The notes under the pieces: model-generated
Told to the model about the DNA's origin: nothing
Database searches by the model: none
The model's input: only the letters and a program-made list of their open reading frames with translations
Program-made: the position numbers and the translations under genes
Source: an uncultured Phycisphaerales bacterium
GTDB lineage: Bacteria > Planctomycetota > Phycisphaerae > Phycisphaerales > SM1A02
Assembly: GCA_905480395.1 (NCBI GenBank)
Contig: CAJQQE010000001.1
Span: 1-64,000 of the forward strand
Direction of reading: 5' to 3'
DNA: 64,000 nucleotides
Shown here: in pieces, positions 1-7,057 of the stretch
How the letters are laid out: every line of letters begins with the position of its first letter
How positions within the stretch are numbered: position 1 is the first letter of the stretch

Positions 1-1
1 C

Positions 2-1306
2 GAACTGATCGCGCTGTACCTCGAGAATTGGCCGGGAACGCCGCACATGCTCTACAACCGAGCGTGCGGACTCGCCCTCCTCGGCCGCCGGGAGGCATCC
101 GCCGCCGCCCTGCTTGAGGCGGTCGAACATGGATTCCGTGACTTCGCCGCCATGCGGCGAGATCCCGATCTTGCATCCATGAGAAATCACGAGACCTTCA
201 CGGCCATTCTCGAAGCAAGCCGCCGGACCGACCGCGGAAACGCTGATCGCCAGTTTGAATCCTGGCAACGTCGATACGGCGACGACTACCACTACGAAAC
301 AGACTCTGAACACCGCCTTCACTTCGCCACGGGCCTCGATGCCAAGGCGCATGCCGATATGAAGGAGATTATTACTCGCCAAGCAGACCAGCTGACCAAA
401 ACCCTCTTCATGTCACCCCCGCAGGACTGGTGCTTCGTCGTTGTACCTTCAAAGAACCACGTCACAGAGGTCTTCCAACGCCTGCTCGATGTCGCCGATC
501 CCGCGAGAACTCCGGGCGTCTATCTGCATGGGAAGCGATTACTGGTCACGCGGGACATCGGCGAAAGTCTGCGTCACGAATTCGTACACCGAATGCACTG
601 GGCCGACATGGACCTCCGCGGCCAACGCCACCCGATGTGGGTGCAGGAAGGGCTCGCCAGCCTCTACGAAGAATACGTCTGGAACGACGACGGAACGATC
701 AAGTTCGTACCGAACATGCGACACAACATCGCGAGACGACAGGTCCAGGCAGGCATCGCGCTCTCGTGGGACAAACTCTTCAATCTGAAACCAGATCAGT
801 TTCTCGCCGGAAATGCTCGGTTCTATCCGCAGGTTCGATCAATGTTCGAGTTTCTCGCAGCGCTCGGCCTACTCCAAGAGTGGTATGAAGCCTATGTGGC
901 GACGTTCGATCGGGATCCGGGGGGCGGAAAGGCCTTCGAACAGGTCTTCGGACTGTCGGTCGATCAAGTGAACCAGCGTTGGAAATCCTGGGTGCTCGAT
1001 CGAGGCTCAATCGACGACCGTGTGGATTTCGGCGACGCTTCGATCGGCATTAGCGGCATCGAAGCCGGCGACGGCGTTCAGGTCGAGAAAGTGATCGGCC
1101 GAAACGCCCGAAGGGCGGGCCTACGGCGCGGTGACGTGATCACCCAGGTCGATGAGAAGCCGGTCCGGGCCCTCGCGGAACTCATGTTGGCCATTGCCAG
1201 CCGAAAGCTCGGGGAGACCGTCCGGCTAGAGATTCGGCGGCGGGATCAGCGCCTGGTGATCGCGGTGCGGCTTGAGGCACTTCGCGGAACCGTGAATCAA
1301 CGCTGA
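2..1306 (+). CDS. TPR / HExxH metallopeptidase / PDZ protein, 5' truncated
   Basis: The frame is open back to the window edge, so the true start lies outside; an internal ATG at 47 is only the first Met. The visible N-terminus reads like a tetratricopeptide helix pair. Counting from Met47, a HEFVH zinc motif lies at residues 177-181, and a Glu in the VQEG sequence 20 residues later fits the third ligand of gluzincin peptidases. The last ~75 residues look like a PDZ domain (GLRRGDVITQV). The order TPR, gluzincin, PDZ suggests a periplasmic or membrane-attached protease whose PDZ domain recognises substrate tails. Substrate is unknown. It ends 46 bases before the DUF502 gene on the same strand and may share its transcript. 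The protease call rests on motif geometry; an inactive relative cannot be excluded. Confidence 0.7.
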   Translation, partial: ELIALYLENWPGTPHMLYNRACGLALLGRREASAAALLEAVEHGFRDFAAMRRDPDLASMRNHETFTAILEASRRTDRGNADRQFESWQRRYGDDYHYETDSEHRLHFATGLDAKAHADMKEIITRQADQLTKTLFMSPPQDWCFVVVPSKNHVTEVFQRLLDVADPARTPGVYLHGKRLLVTRDIGESLRHEFVHRMHWADMDLRGQRHPMWVQEGLASLYEEYVWNDDGTIKFVPNMRHNIARRQVQAGIALSWDKLFNLKPDQFLAGNARFYPQVRSMFEFLAALGLLQEWYEAYVATFDRDPGGGKAFEQVFGLSVDQVNQRWKSWVLDRGSIDDRVDFGDASIGISGIEAGDGVQVEKVIGRNARRAGLRRGDVITQVDEKPVRALAELMLAIASRKLGETVRLEIRRRDQRLVIAVRLEALRGTVNQR

Positions 1307-1352
1307 TCACCGTTTGGGGCCATCCCACACTCTCCCGCAGAAGGCCTATAGA

Positions 1353-2282
1353 ATGGGTGCACGAGCACTCATGGCCCACGACCAATCTAGAACATTCGCC
1401 GCCGACTTCAAACGATTCTTCGGACGAGGTCTGGGCGTTCTTCTTCCGTCGGTGCTCACGCTGTGGATCCTGGTCAAGGCCTATCAATTCGTCGATTTAG
1501 CGATCGCCCAACCGATTAACGGGGGCATTCGAGCCGGCGTCGCCGAAGGGGCGGAACATTGGCCCACGCTGGGAAGTCCGTTCCTCCCCACCGAGGAGCA
1601 GGTCGACGAGATCGTCACCCAACGGCAAGCCAGCAAAAATGGATCGGACCAACCCGCCGTCGTTCGACGCGAACTCACTCGGACGGCGGTCGCCGAGTGG
1701 TGGAATCGCTATTCGCTCGCCCTCGACTGGATTGGCATCCTGGTCGCGGTCTTGAGCGTGTACTTCGCCGGACGCCTCCTCGGCGGATTCCTAGGACGGC
1801 GCGTCCAGAAGCAATTCGAACGGGTGATTACCAGCGTCCCGCTTTTTAAACAGATTTATCCATACGTGAAGCAGGTGGTTGATTTTCTCTTCTCGGATGA
1901 CAAGCCGATCAAATTCAACCGGGTGGTGGTGGTCGAGTATCCGAGAAAGGGAGTCTGGGCGGTCGGGCTGGTCACCGGAGGAACAATGCGGAGTATTGAG
2001 CATGAATCGGGCGACGCATTGACCATTTTCATCCCCAGTTCACCCACGCCGTTCACGGGGTATACCATCACGGTGCCCCGAGACGAAGTCCGTGAATTGC
2101 CGATCTCGATCGATGAAGCACTTCGTTTCACAATCTCAGGCGGCGTCTTGATTCCCCCTCATGAAACCCTTCCTGATCGAGATCCCGATAGTGTCTCACT
2201 CACAAGTGAAGAGGGACGTATTCTTCAGCAACCAGAAACCCCGGACGGCCATTCGGATCCGGAAGGCACCAAGGAGTCCTAA
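1353..2282 (+). CDS. DUF502 family membrane protein
   Basis: About 309 residues with an early membrane segment (GVLLPSVLTLWILVKAY), a second near the middle (ALDWIGILVAVLSVYFAG), then the DUF502 core with the conserved IYPYVKQVVDF and the VVVEYPRKGVWAVGLVTG strand, and the IFIPSSPTPFTGYT signature. The family is widespread and uncharacterised. ATG 1353 is chosen because AGAAGG lies 9 bases upstream; ATG 1371 is a good alternative because a TAGAAT hexamer overlaps 1353. An in-frame TTG at 1314 is less likely. It stands first in a tight run with hpf, ptsN and ptsH (2 bases to hpf), so it is probably co-expressed with them. Its tail is acidic and probably unstructured. Confidence 0.85.
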   Translation: MGARALMAHDQSRTFAADFKRFFGRGLGVLLPSVLTLWILVKAYQFVDLAIAQPINGGIRAGVAEGAEHWPTLGSPFLPTEEQVDEIVTQRQASKNGSDQPAVVRRELTRTAVAEWWNRYSLALDWIGILVAVLSVYFAGRLLGGFLGRRVQKQFERVITSVPLFKQIYPYVKQVVDFLFSDDKPIKFNRVVVVEYPRKGVWAVGLVTGGTMRSIEHESGDALTIFIPSSPTPFTGYTITVPRDEVRELPISIDEALRFTISGGVLIPPHETLPDRDPDSVSLTSEEGRILQQPETPDGHSDPEGTKES

Positions 2283-2284
2283 TC

Positions 2285-2578
2285 ATGCAAATCATCGTGA
2301 CCGGTCGGCACGTGGCACTCACCGAGCCCATCGAGCAGTACGCGATCAAGAGATGTGACCACCTTGAGAAGTATCGAGACCATGTCCAGTCGATCGAAAT
2401 CGTGCTGGACAAAGTAAACCTCGACTTCGAAGTTGAGGCTAGGGTGGAGGTGATCCATCATTCCATGATCATCGGGAAGTCTTCGCAAGAAGACCTCTAT
2501 GCAGGAATTGACCAGGCCGTGGACAGAGTCGCCAGACAACTCCACGACTGGAAAGAAAAAACCCAAAGTCATAAGTAG
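2285..2578 (+). CDS. hpf: Ribosome hibernation promoting factor, short form
   Basis: A 97-residue protein of the HPF/RaiA (YfiA) family. These bind the 30S decoding centre in slow growth and block translation, promoting 100S dimers or protecting 70S particles. The N-terminus MQIIVTGRHVALTEPIEQY and the ending ...IDQAVDRVARQLHDWKEK are typical of the single alpha/beta domain. The C-terminal dimerisation domain of long HPF is absent, so this is the short type. A good ribosome binding site (AAGGAGT) lies 7 bases before ATG 2285. It sits directly upstream of ptsN and ptsH, an arrangement like the rpoN-hpf-ptsN clusters of proteobacteria, although rpoN is not here. Confidence 0.93.
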   Translation: MQIIVTGRHVALTEPIEQYAIKRCDHLEKYRDHVQSIEIVLDKVNLDFEVEARVEVIHHSMIIGKSSQEDLYAGIDQAVDRVARQLHDWKEKTQSHK

Positions 2579-2599
2579 ACCAAAGTCCCGGAAACCGAC

Positions 2600-3076
2600 A
2601 TGAAGCTTCGCGAAATCGTGGTCGAAAAGGCCATTATCACCTCCTTGCAATCCAGTAAACGCGACGAGGTTCTCGGTGAACTCCTCGACGCCCTCGTCGC
2701 CGCTGACGCCATCGGCGCAGATCGACGTGATCCTTACCTCAAGGAGGCACTCAAGCGAGAACGGAAAGGTTCAACCGGTTTCGGCCATGGCGTCGCGGTA
2801 CCGCATGTCAAGGCATCGGGCCTTGATCGCCTGACGGTGGCGATTGGCATTAGCGACGCGGGCGTTGACTTCAACGCGCTCGACAAGCAGCCAGTCCACT
2901 CGATCTTCCTGCTCATCAGTCCGGAAGAACGCCCCGAAGAGCATATCGATGCCATGGAAGCGATCTTCGGGAACCTCAGCAAAGACCAGTTCCGACGATT
3001 CCTCCGCCAGGCCGCAGATGTCAAGGAAATCATCACCCTACTGGAGGAAGCGGACGCTGGTCAGTCCGTCGGTTGA
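2600..3076 (+). CDS. ptsN: PTS EIIA-type (PtsN-like) phosphocarrier protein
   Basis: This 158-residue protein is a fructose/mannitol-type EIIA domain of the nitrogen-PTS (PtsN) kind. The phospho-accepting histidine is His69 in the motif GFGHGVAVPHVK. No EIIB or EIIC domain is attached or nearby, so it is more likely a regulator that senses phosphorylation state than part of a sugar transporter. It starts 21 bases after hpf and is followed 21 bases later by ptsH, from which it would receive phosphate. Known PtsN targets in other bacteria include potassium transporters and kinases; the target here is not visible. Confidence 0.9.
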   Translation: MKLREIVVEKAIITSLQSSKRDEVLGELLDALVAADAIGADRRDPYLKEALKRERKGSTGFGHGVAVPHVKASGLDRLTVAIGISDAGVDFNALDKQPVHSIFLLISPEERPEEHIDAMEAIFGNLSKDQFRRFLRQAADVKEIITLLEEADAGQSVG

Positions 3077-3097
3077 CCAGATTCCGAACCCGATCCG

Positions 3098-3373
3098 ATG
3101 CCGAGCCGGAAGGTGACCATCTCGAATCGACTTGGGCTCCATGCCCGACCCGCCATGCTCCTTGCGGAGCGTGCGGGGACCTTCACGTCGACCATTGGCG
3201 TCCGTCGAACGGATGCCAAGAACACCGTCGACGGAAAATCGATCATGCAGTTGCTGATGCTTGCCGGAACCGCTGGTACGGTCCTCGAGATCACGGCGGA
3301 AGGCGACGATGCCACGGATGCGTTGGCGTCGATCGCAGAACTCATCGAGCGAGGATTCGAAGACGACGAATGA
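3098..3373 (+). CDS. ptsH: Phosphocarrier protein HPr
   Basis: This 91-residue protein has the HPr active site LGLHARPA with the phospho-histidine at residue 15 and the adjacent Arg17. A serine in DGKSIM (residue 48) aligns with the regulatory Ser46 of Gram-positive HPr, so control by an HPr kinase is possible; no hprK is in the window. HPr passes phosphate from enzyme I (ptsI at 57123) to EIIA proteins such as the neighbouring ptsN. It is the last gene of the DUF502-hpf-ptsN-ptsH run and ends 3 bases before the 3' end of gpsA on the other strand. Confidence 0.94.
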   Translation: MPSRKVTISNRLGLHARPAMLLAERAGTFTSTIGVRRTDAKNTVDGKSIMQLLMLAGTAGTVLEITAEGDDATDALASIAELIERGFEDDE

Positions 3374-3376
3374 CCC

Positions 3377-4384
3377 TCAGGTCACCGAAAGACCTTCGCC
3401 ACCCGACGGTCGTGACATAAGTTCCTCGATCGCTTTCCAAGGATCGAGCCCGTCGAAGATGATCCGACCGACCATCTCCGTGATCGGCATATCCAGTCCA
3501 AATTTTCCGGCCGCCCGCCGGACGCTTTCCACCGTCGGCACGCCCTCGACGACGCAGTGCTGCGCTTCGAGGTACGCCGCAAGCGAGGAGCCGCGAGCAA
3601 TCGCCTCGCCGCAGGATCGATTCCGCCCCTCGGGACTAAAGCAAGTCGTCGCGAGATCGCCGACTCCAGCGACGCCGAAGAAGGTGTCCGAGCGAGCACC
3701 ATGGGCGAGGCCGAATCGAGTCATCTCTGCCAGCCCCCTCGCGAGCAGAGCGCTCTTGGCATTCGATCCCAGTTCGAGACCATCACAGATCCCGGCGGCG
3801 AGCGCAATGACGTTTTTGACCGCCCCAGCGAGTTCCACGCCGACCAAGTCGTCACTCTCATAGATTCGGAGCGATCGGGTGCTGAACGTCTGGCGTGCTC
3901 TGGTTGCCACCGCGATCGAAGAGGATGCCGCCACCATCAACGCCGGTAGTTTCCGGATCAATTCGGCCGCAATGGTGGGCCCACTGAGGGCACAGACGGT
4001 CGGATTTTCGAGTGACTCCAGAAGAATCTCGCTGGGACGGGCGCCGCTTCCGATCTCCAGTCCTTTGGCGGTGGAGATGATCGCGGCTTCGGCCGGTGCA
4101 AACGGGGCAATTCGGCTCCAGACGGAGCGCATGAACTGCGTCGGGATCGCATTGACCAGAATTGTCCCCTGAGCGAAGACCGACGGGTCATGATCCAGCT
4201 CAATGCGCTCCGGAATCGACCATCCGGGAAGCCGTGGGCTCTCGCGAGTTCGCTGGAGCTCGCTCACCGAGGATTCGAACGGGCCCCAGATCTGAATCCG
4301 CTCGGCGCCGGCCTCCACTGCGGCTGAGGCCATGGCGAGGCCCATCTGACCATCTCCTGCGATCACAACCTGTTCTTTGCTCAT
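3377..4384 (-). CDS. gpsA: Glycerol-3-phosphate dehydrogenase [NAD(P)+]
   Basis: This 335-residue protein, normal length for GpsA, reduces dihydroxyacetone phosphate to sn-glycerol 3-phosphate, the backbone of phospholipids. The N-terminal Rossmann motif is AGDGQMG (GxGxxG), followed by the STAKGLE and ALSGPTIAAE motifs and the C-terminal substrate domain with ELAGAVKNVIALAAG, whose Lys is catalytic, and GVAGVGDLATTC. ATG 4384 gives the conserved N-terminus; the frame is open further up but without family similarity. A TAAACT hexamer lies 7 bases before this ATG, which suggests a leaderless mRNA. It is divergent from the P-type ATPase gene. Confidence 0.95.
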   Translation of the reverse strand: MSKEQVVIAGDGQMGLAMASAAVEAGAERIQIWGPFESSVSELQRTRESPRLPGWSIPERIELDHDPSVFAQGTILVNAIPTQFMRSVWSRIAPFAPAEAAIISTAKGLEIGSGARPSEILLESLENPTVCALSGPTIAAELIRKLPALMVAASSSIAVATRARQTFSTRSLRIYESDDLVGVELAGAVKNVIALAAGICDGLELGSNAKSALLARGLAEMTRFGLAHGARSDTFFGVAGVGDLATTCFSPEGRNRSCGEAIARGSSLAAYLEAQHCVVEGVPTVESVRRAAGKFGLDMPITEMVGRIIFDGLDPWKAIEELMSRPSGGEGLSVT

Positions 4385-4391
4385 GATGACA

Positions 4392-4397
4392 AGTTTA
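4392..4397 (-). promoter_or_regulatory. Probable -10 element of gpsA, leaderless layout
   Basis: The minus strand reads TAAACT, then 7 bases, then the gpsA ATG at 4384. With a normal distance from -10 to transcription start, the RNA would begin at or within a base of the ATG. No convincing -35 is seen. One of several genes in the window with this layout. Confidence 0.4.
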
Positions 4398-4479
4398 CGG
4401 GAGGTGCTTCGCCAGAGTACGACCCCGCCCAAGTCTGGCTGAACCCAATGGACATCTCGAACGTATCGGAGAACCCGGA

Positions 4480-4485
4480 TACACT
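4480..4485 (+). promoter_or_regulatory. Probable -10 element of the P-type ATPase gene
   Basis: TACACT on the plus strand, about 97 bases before ATG 4583. It lies inside the longer open frame that begins at 4448, so transcription from here would support the downstream start. No clear -35 is seen. Confidence 0.35.
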
Positions 4486-4582
4486 GTTCACGCGTTTCAT
4501 CAGGCTCCCAGATCGTTCGTCGGTCCATTTCCAACGGCCTGTTTCCAACGCAGATCCGCCTTTCTTGGCCCCGGAGATTCGA

Positions 4583-6613
4583 ATGAGCCAGATGACCGCG
4601 CCGACGCCGGCCCTCTCCCCCCAGCAGAACGAAGCCAGCGATCTTGGAGGTCGGCGACTGGAACGCCAACTCTTTGTCGCCCTTCTTGGCGGAACCTTGT
4701 TGCTGGTCAGCGGCGCAGCCCATCTTCTGGGTGCCAGTTCGGCCGTGGCCGACATCCCCGCGGCGATCGGTGCGATCCTGCTCTTAATCCCGCTGCTCAA
4801 GGGCGCCATCCGGGAAATGAAACGCGGCGAGCCGTCGAGCGATGCCCTCGCGACCCTTGCCGTCATCGCGGCCATTGCCGTGAACGATCTTCGAACCGCG
4901 GGATTTCTCGCACTCTTCTTGTGGCTCTCAAAGCTCGTCCTGAGCCGCACGGCGTGGGGCGCCCAGCGGGCGATCCGCGAACTCGTGGAACTCACCCCGG
5001 ATGCCGCTCGACGTCTTGATGAGAACGGCACCGAATCCGAAGTCCGACTGGCCGAGCTGAAGGTCGGAGACGTCGTCCGGGTTCGACCCGGCGAAAACCT
5101 GCCGGTCGACGGCTGCGTCGCGACCGGTTCAAGTTCGATCAACCAGGCCTCCCTCACCGGCGAAGCGGTTCCGATCGAAGCGATGCCGGGAATTGACGTC
5201 TATGCGGGTACCACCAACCTCACCGGCCAAATCGACATCACCGTGACCGCAGTCGCCGACGAGACCACCATTGGCAAGGTTGAGTCGCTCATTCGAGAGG
5301 CGGAAAGCGCCCGCAGCGACCGACAGGAGATTATCGAACGATTGGCCGGGTTCTATGTCCCGGTCGTGATTATGGTTTCAGCGTTGGTCTGGTTCTTCAC
5401 GGTGCGGAGCCCTGATCGTGACGAAGCAGCGATCCGCGCGATCACCGTGCTGGTGGTGACCTGCCCGGGCGCCTTGCTCATTGCCTATCCGACCGCCATG
5501 GTCGCGGCGTTCGCCAGTGCGGCGAGGCTCGGGATCATGATCAAGCAGACTCGTACCCTCGAAAGTGCTGCCGTCGTTGACACCGTGGTGATGGACAAGA
5601 CCGGAACCCTGACCACCGGTCGATTCGCGGTCAGCCGGCTCGCCCCGGTCGACGGTGTCGATGGTGCGACCCTCCTCCAAGCCGCGGCAGATGCCGAACA
5701 GAGTTCAAACCACCCGCTGGCAAGGTCCATTCTCGATACCGCGGAAAAGGCCCGAATCACCGCGGCACCGATCACCGAGTACCGCGAAGAGCACGGCCGT
5801 GGCGTTCGTGCCACCCGCGCTGACGGCGTGATTTCTGCGGGCCGCGGCGCGTGGCTCCGGGAACTTGCCCCAGGAATCGCAGCTCAGATCACCGAGGTCG
5901 AAGAGAAGATCGCGGGTATGTCCAGCGTCCACGTGATGCTGGGCGACCGGTATCTCGGAGCGGTCGGCCTCGAGGACAAGCTGCGTCGAAACGCCAGCGA
6001 AGTCGTCGAGCATCTTCGAAGGCTCGGCGTTCGCCGGATCTGTATCTTCACTGGTGACCGCCTCGACGTGGCAAAGCGGGTCGGCCAATCGGTCGGCGTC
6101 GACTCCGTGGAAGCGGAATGCCTCCCGGAAGAGAAGCATGCCGAACTGAAAAACCTCATCGCCAACGGTCATCGAACACTGGTCGTGGGAGATGGCATCA
6201 ACGATGGCCCAATCCTCGCCACGGCCGATGTTGGCGTCGCGATGGGCCTCTCCGGCTCTGATATCGCAACCAACTCAGCCGGCGTGGCACTGATGCATGA
6301 TGACCTCCGCCATGTCCCATTCCTGCTGGAAATCGCTCGTCGGACCAAGGGCATCATCACGCAGAATATCGCGGTGAGTTTGCTTCTTGCGGTCGTCGGA
6401 CTCGCGCTGGCCGCCACTGGCAACATCAACATCTGGCTGACTCCCTTCTATCAGGCCGTCGCCTATCTCTTCGTGATTCTCAACAGCCTTCGGCTGGTCC
6501 GATTTGGCGAGGACTTCGCCGAGGACGCGCAGGCTCGCCGGGATCTCGAAGCGGAGCGAGAACGGCTCAGAAATCGAAGCCGTGATGCCTCGGTTCGACT
6601 CGCCCGGAGCTGA
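4583..6613 (+). CDS. P1B-type (heavy-metal) cation-transporting ATPase with CPG motif
   Basis: About 676 residues with all catalytic P-type motifs: actuator loop SLTGEAVP, transmembrane CPG at Cys294 (VVTCPGALL), phosphorylated Asp338 in DKTGT, the HP motif of P1B pumps (SSNHPLARS), and GDGIND near residue 536. There is no N-terminal HMA (CxxC) metal domain; the protein begins almost at the first helix. The membrane motif is CPG rather than CPC, CPH or SPC of well-studied Cu, Co or Zn pumps, so the ion cannot be assigned. It probably exports a transition metal across the inner membrane. ATG 4583 is preferred over the open frame from 4448 because GGAG lies 6 bases upstream and a promoter-like TACACT lies between. 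The C-terminus is a charged helix (about 35 residues). Confidence 0.88.
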   Translation: MSQMTAPTPALSPQQNEASDLGGRRLERQLFVALLGGTLLLVSGAAHLLGASSAVADIPAAIGAILLLIPLLKGAIREMKRGEPSSDALATLAVIAAIAVNDLRTAGFLALFLWLSKLVLSRTAWGAQRAIRELVELTPDAARRLDENGTESEVRLAELKVGDVVRVRPGENLPVDGCVATGSSSINQASLTGEAVPIEAMPGIDVYAGTTNLTGQIDITVTAVADETTIGKVESLIREAESARSDRQEIIERLAGFYVPVVIMVSALVWFFTVRSPDRDEAAIRAITVLVVTCPGALLIAYPTAMVAAFASAARLGIMIKQTRTLESAAVVDTVVMDKTGTLTTGRFAVSRLAPVDGVDGATLLQAAADAEQSSNHPLARSILDTAEKARITAAPITEYREEHGRGVRATRADGVISAGRGAWLRELAPGIAAQITEVEEKIAGMSSVHVMLGDRYLGAVGLEDKLRRNASEVVEHLRRLGVRRICIFTGDRLDVAKRVGQSVGVDSVEAECLPEEKHAELKNLIANGHRTLVVGDGINDGPILATADVGVAMGLSGSDIATNSAGVALMHDDLRHVPFLLEIARRTKGIITQNIAVSLLLAVVGLALAATGNINIWLTPFYQAVAYLFVILNSLRLVRFGEDFAEDAQARRDLEAERERLRNRSRDASVRLARS

Positions 6614-6732
6614 TTCGCCCAAGATCATCAGCGGCTCGGGGGTCGATCTGACTGATCGGTGAAATCGGATGCCAGGGGTTCCGAACAAAGTTCGGTCATT
6701 CTCTCCGCGCCGTCCCGTTTGGAATCACACCG

Positions 6733-7014
6733 ATGAACCTTCTCCTGCTCGCTCAAGCAGCCCCTGAATCCGGTGGAACGTGGGCGACGCTCCTCGAGTC
6801 TGACAGCATGCCGGTCCTGATCATCTTCACCGCCAGTGCGATCATCGCGGTGACCAGCATCTTGGCAGGCATCACCAAGCAAATCCTCATCGGCCGGACC
6901 CGGGAACGAACCCGCCAAGAGGTCGCCGCCTACGTGGCGGAAGGCACGATGACCGCCGACGAAGGCGAACGGCTTCTCAACGCCGGAACAAAGAACCACT
7001 CCGATTCCAAGTGA
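6733..7014 (+). CDS. Small single-span membrane protein of unknown function
   Basis: This is a 93-residue protein. After a short hydrophobic leader with a Gln-Ala-Ala-Pro segment there is one clear membrane helix (MPVLIIFTASAIIAVTS), then a basic stretch (GRTRERTRQE) and a short helical tail (VAEGTMTADEGERLLNAG) that resembles the SHOCT-like or phage-shock-type C-terminal helices found on other small membrane proteins. That resemblance is weak. It lies between the metal ATPase and a glycosyltransferase gene, all on the plus strand, with gaps of 119 and 43 bases. Function is not assigned. Confidence 0.65.
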   Translation: MNLLLLAQAAPESGGTWATLLESDSMPVLIIFTASAIIAVTSILAGITKQILIGRTRERTRQEVAAYVAEGTMTADEGERLLNAGTKNHSDSK

Positions 7015-7044
7015 CTCCGGGGAGGTCCAATCCGGGCTTTGAGT

Positions 7045-7050
7045 TAGGCT
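7045..7050 (+). promoter_or_regulatory. Probable -10 element of the Maf/CgeB-like gene, leaderless layout
   Basis: TAGGCT followed by 7 bases and then ATG 7058. The spacing places the transcription start at the start codon. No good -35 is visible, so this is a weak call supported mainly by the same layout at other genes. Confidence 0.3.
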
Positions 7051-7057
7051 CTCAAGC

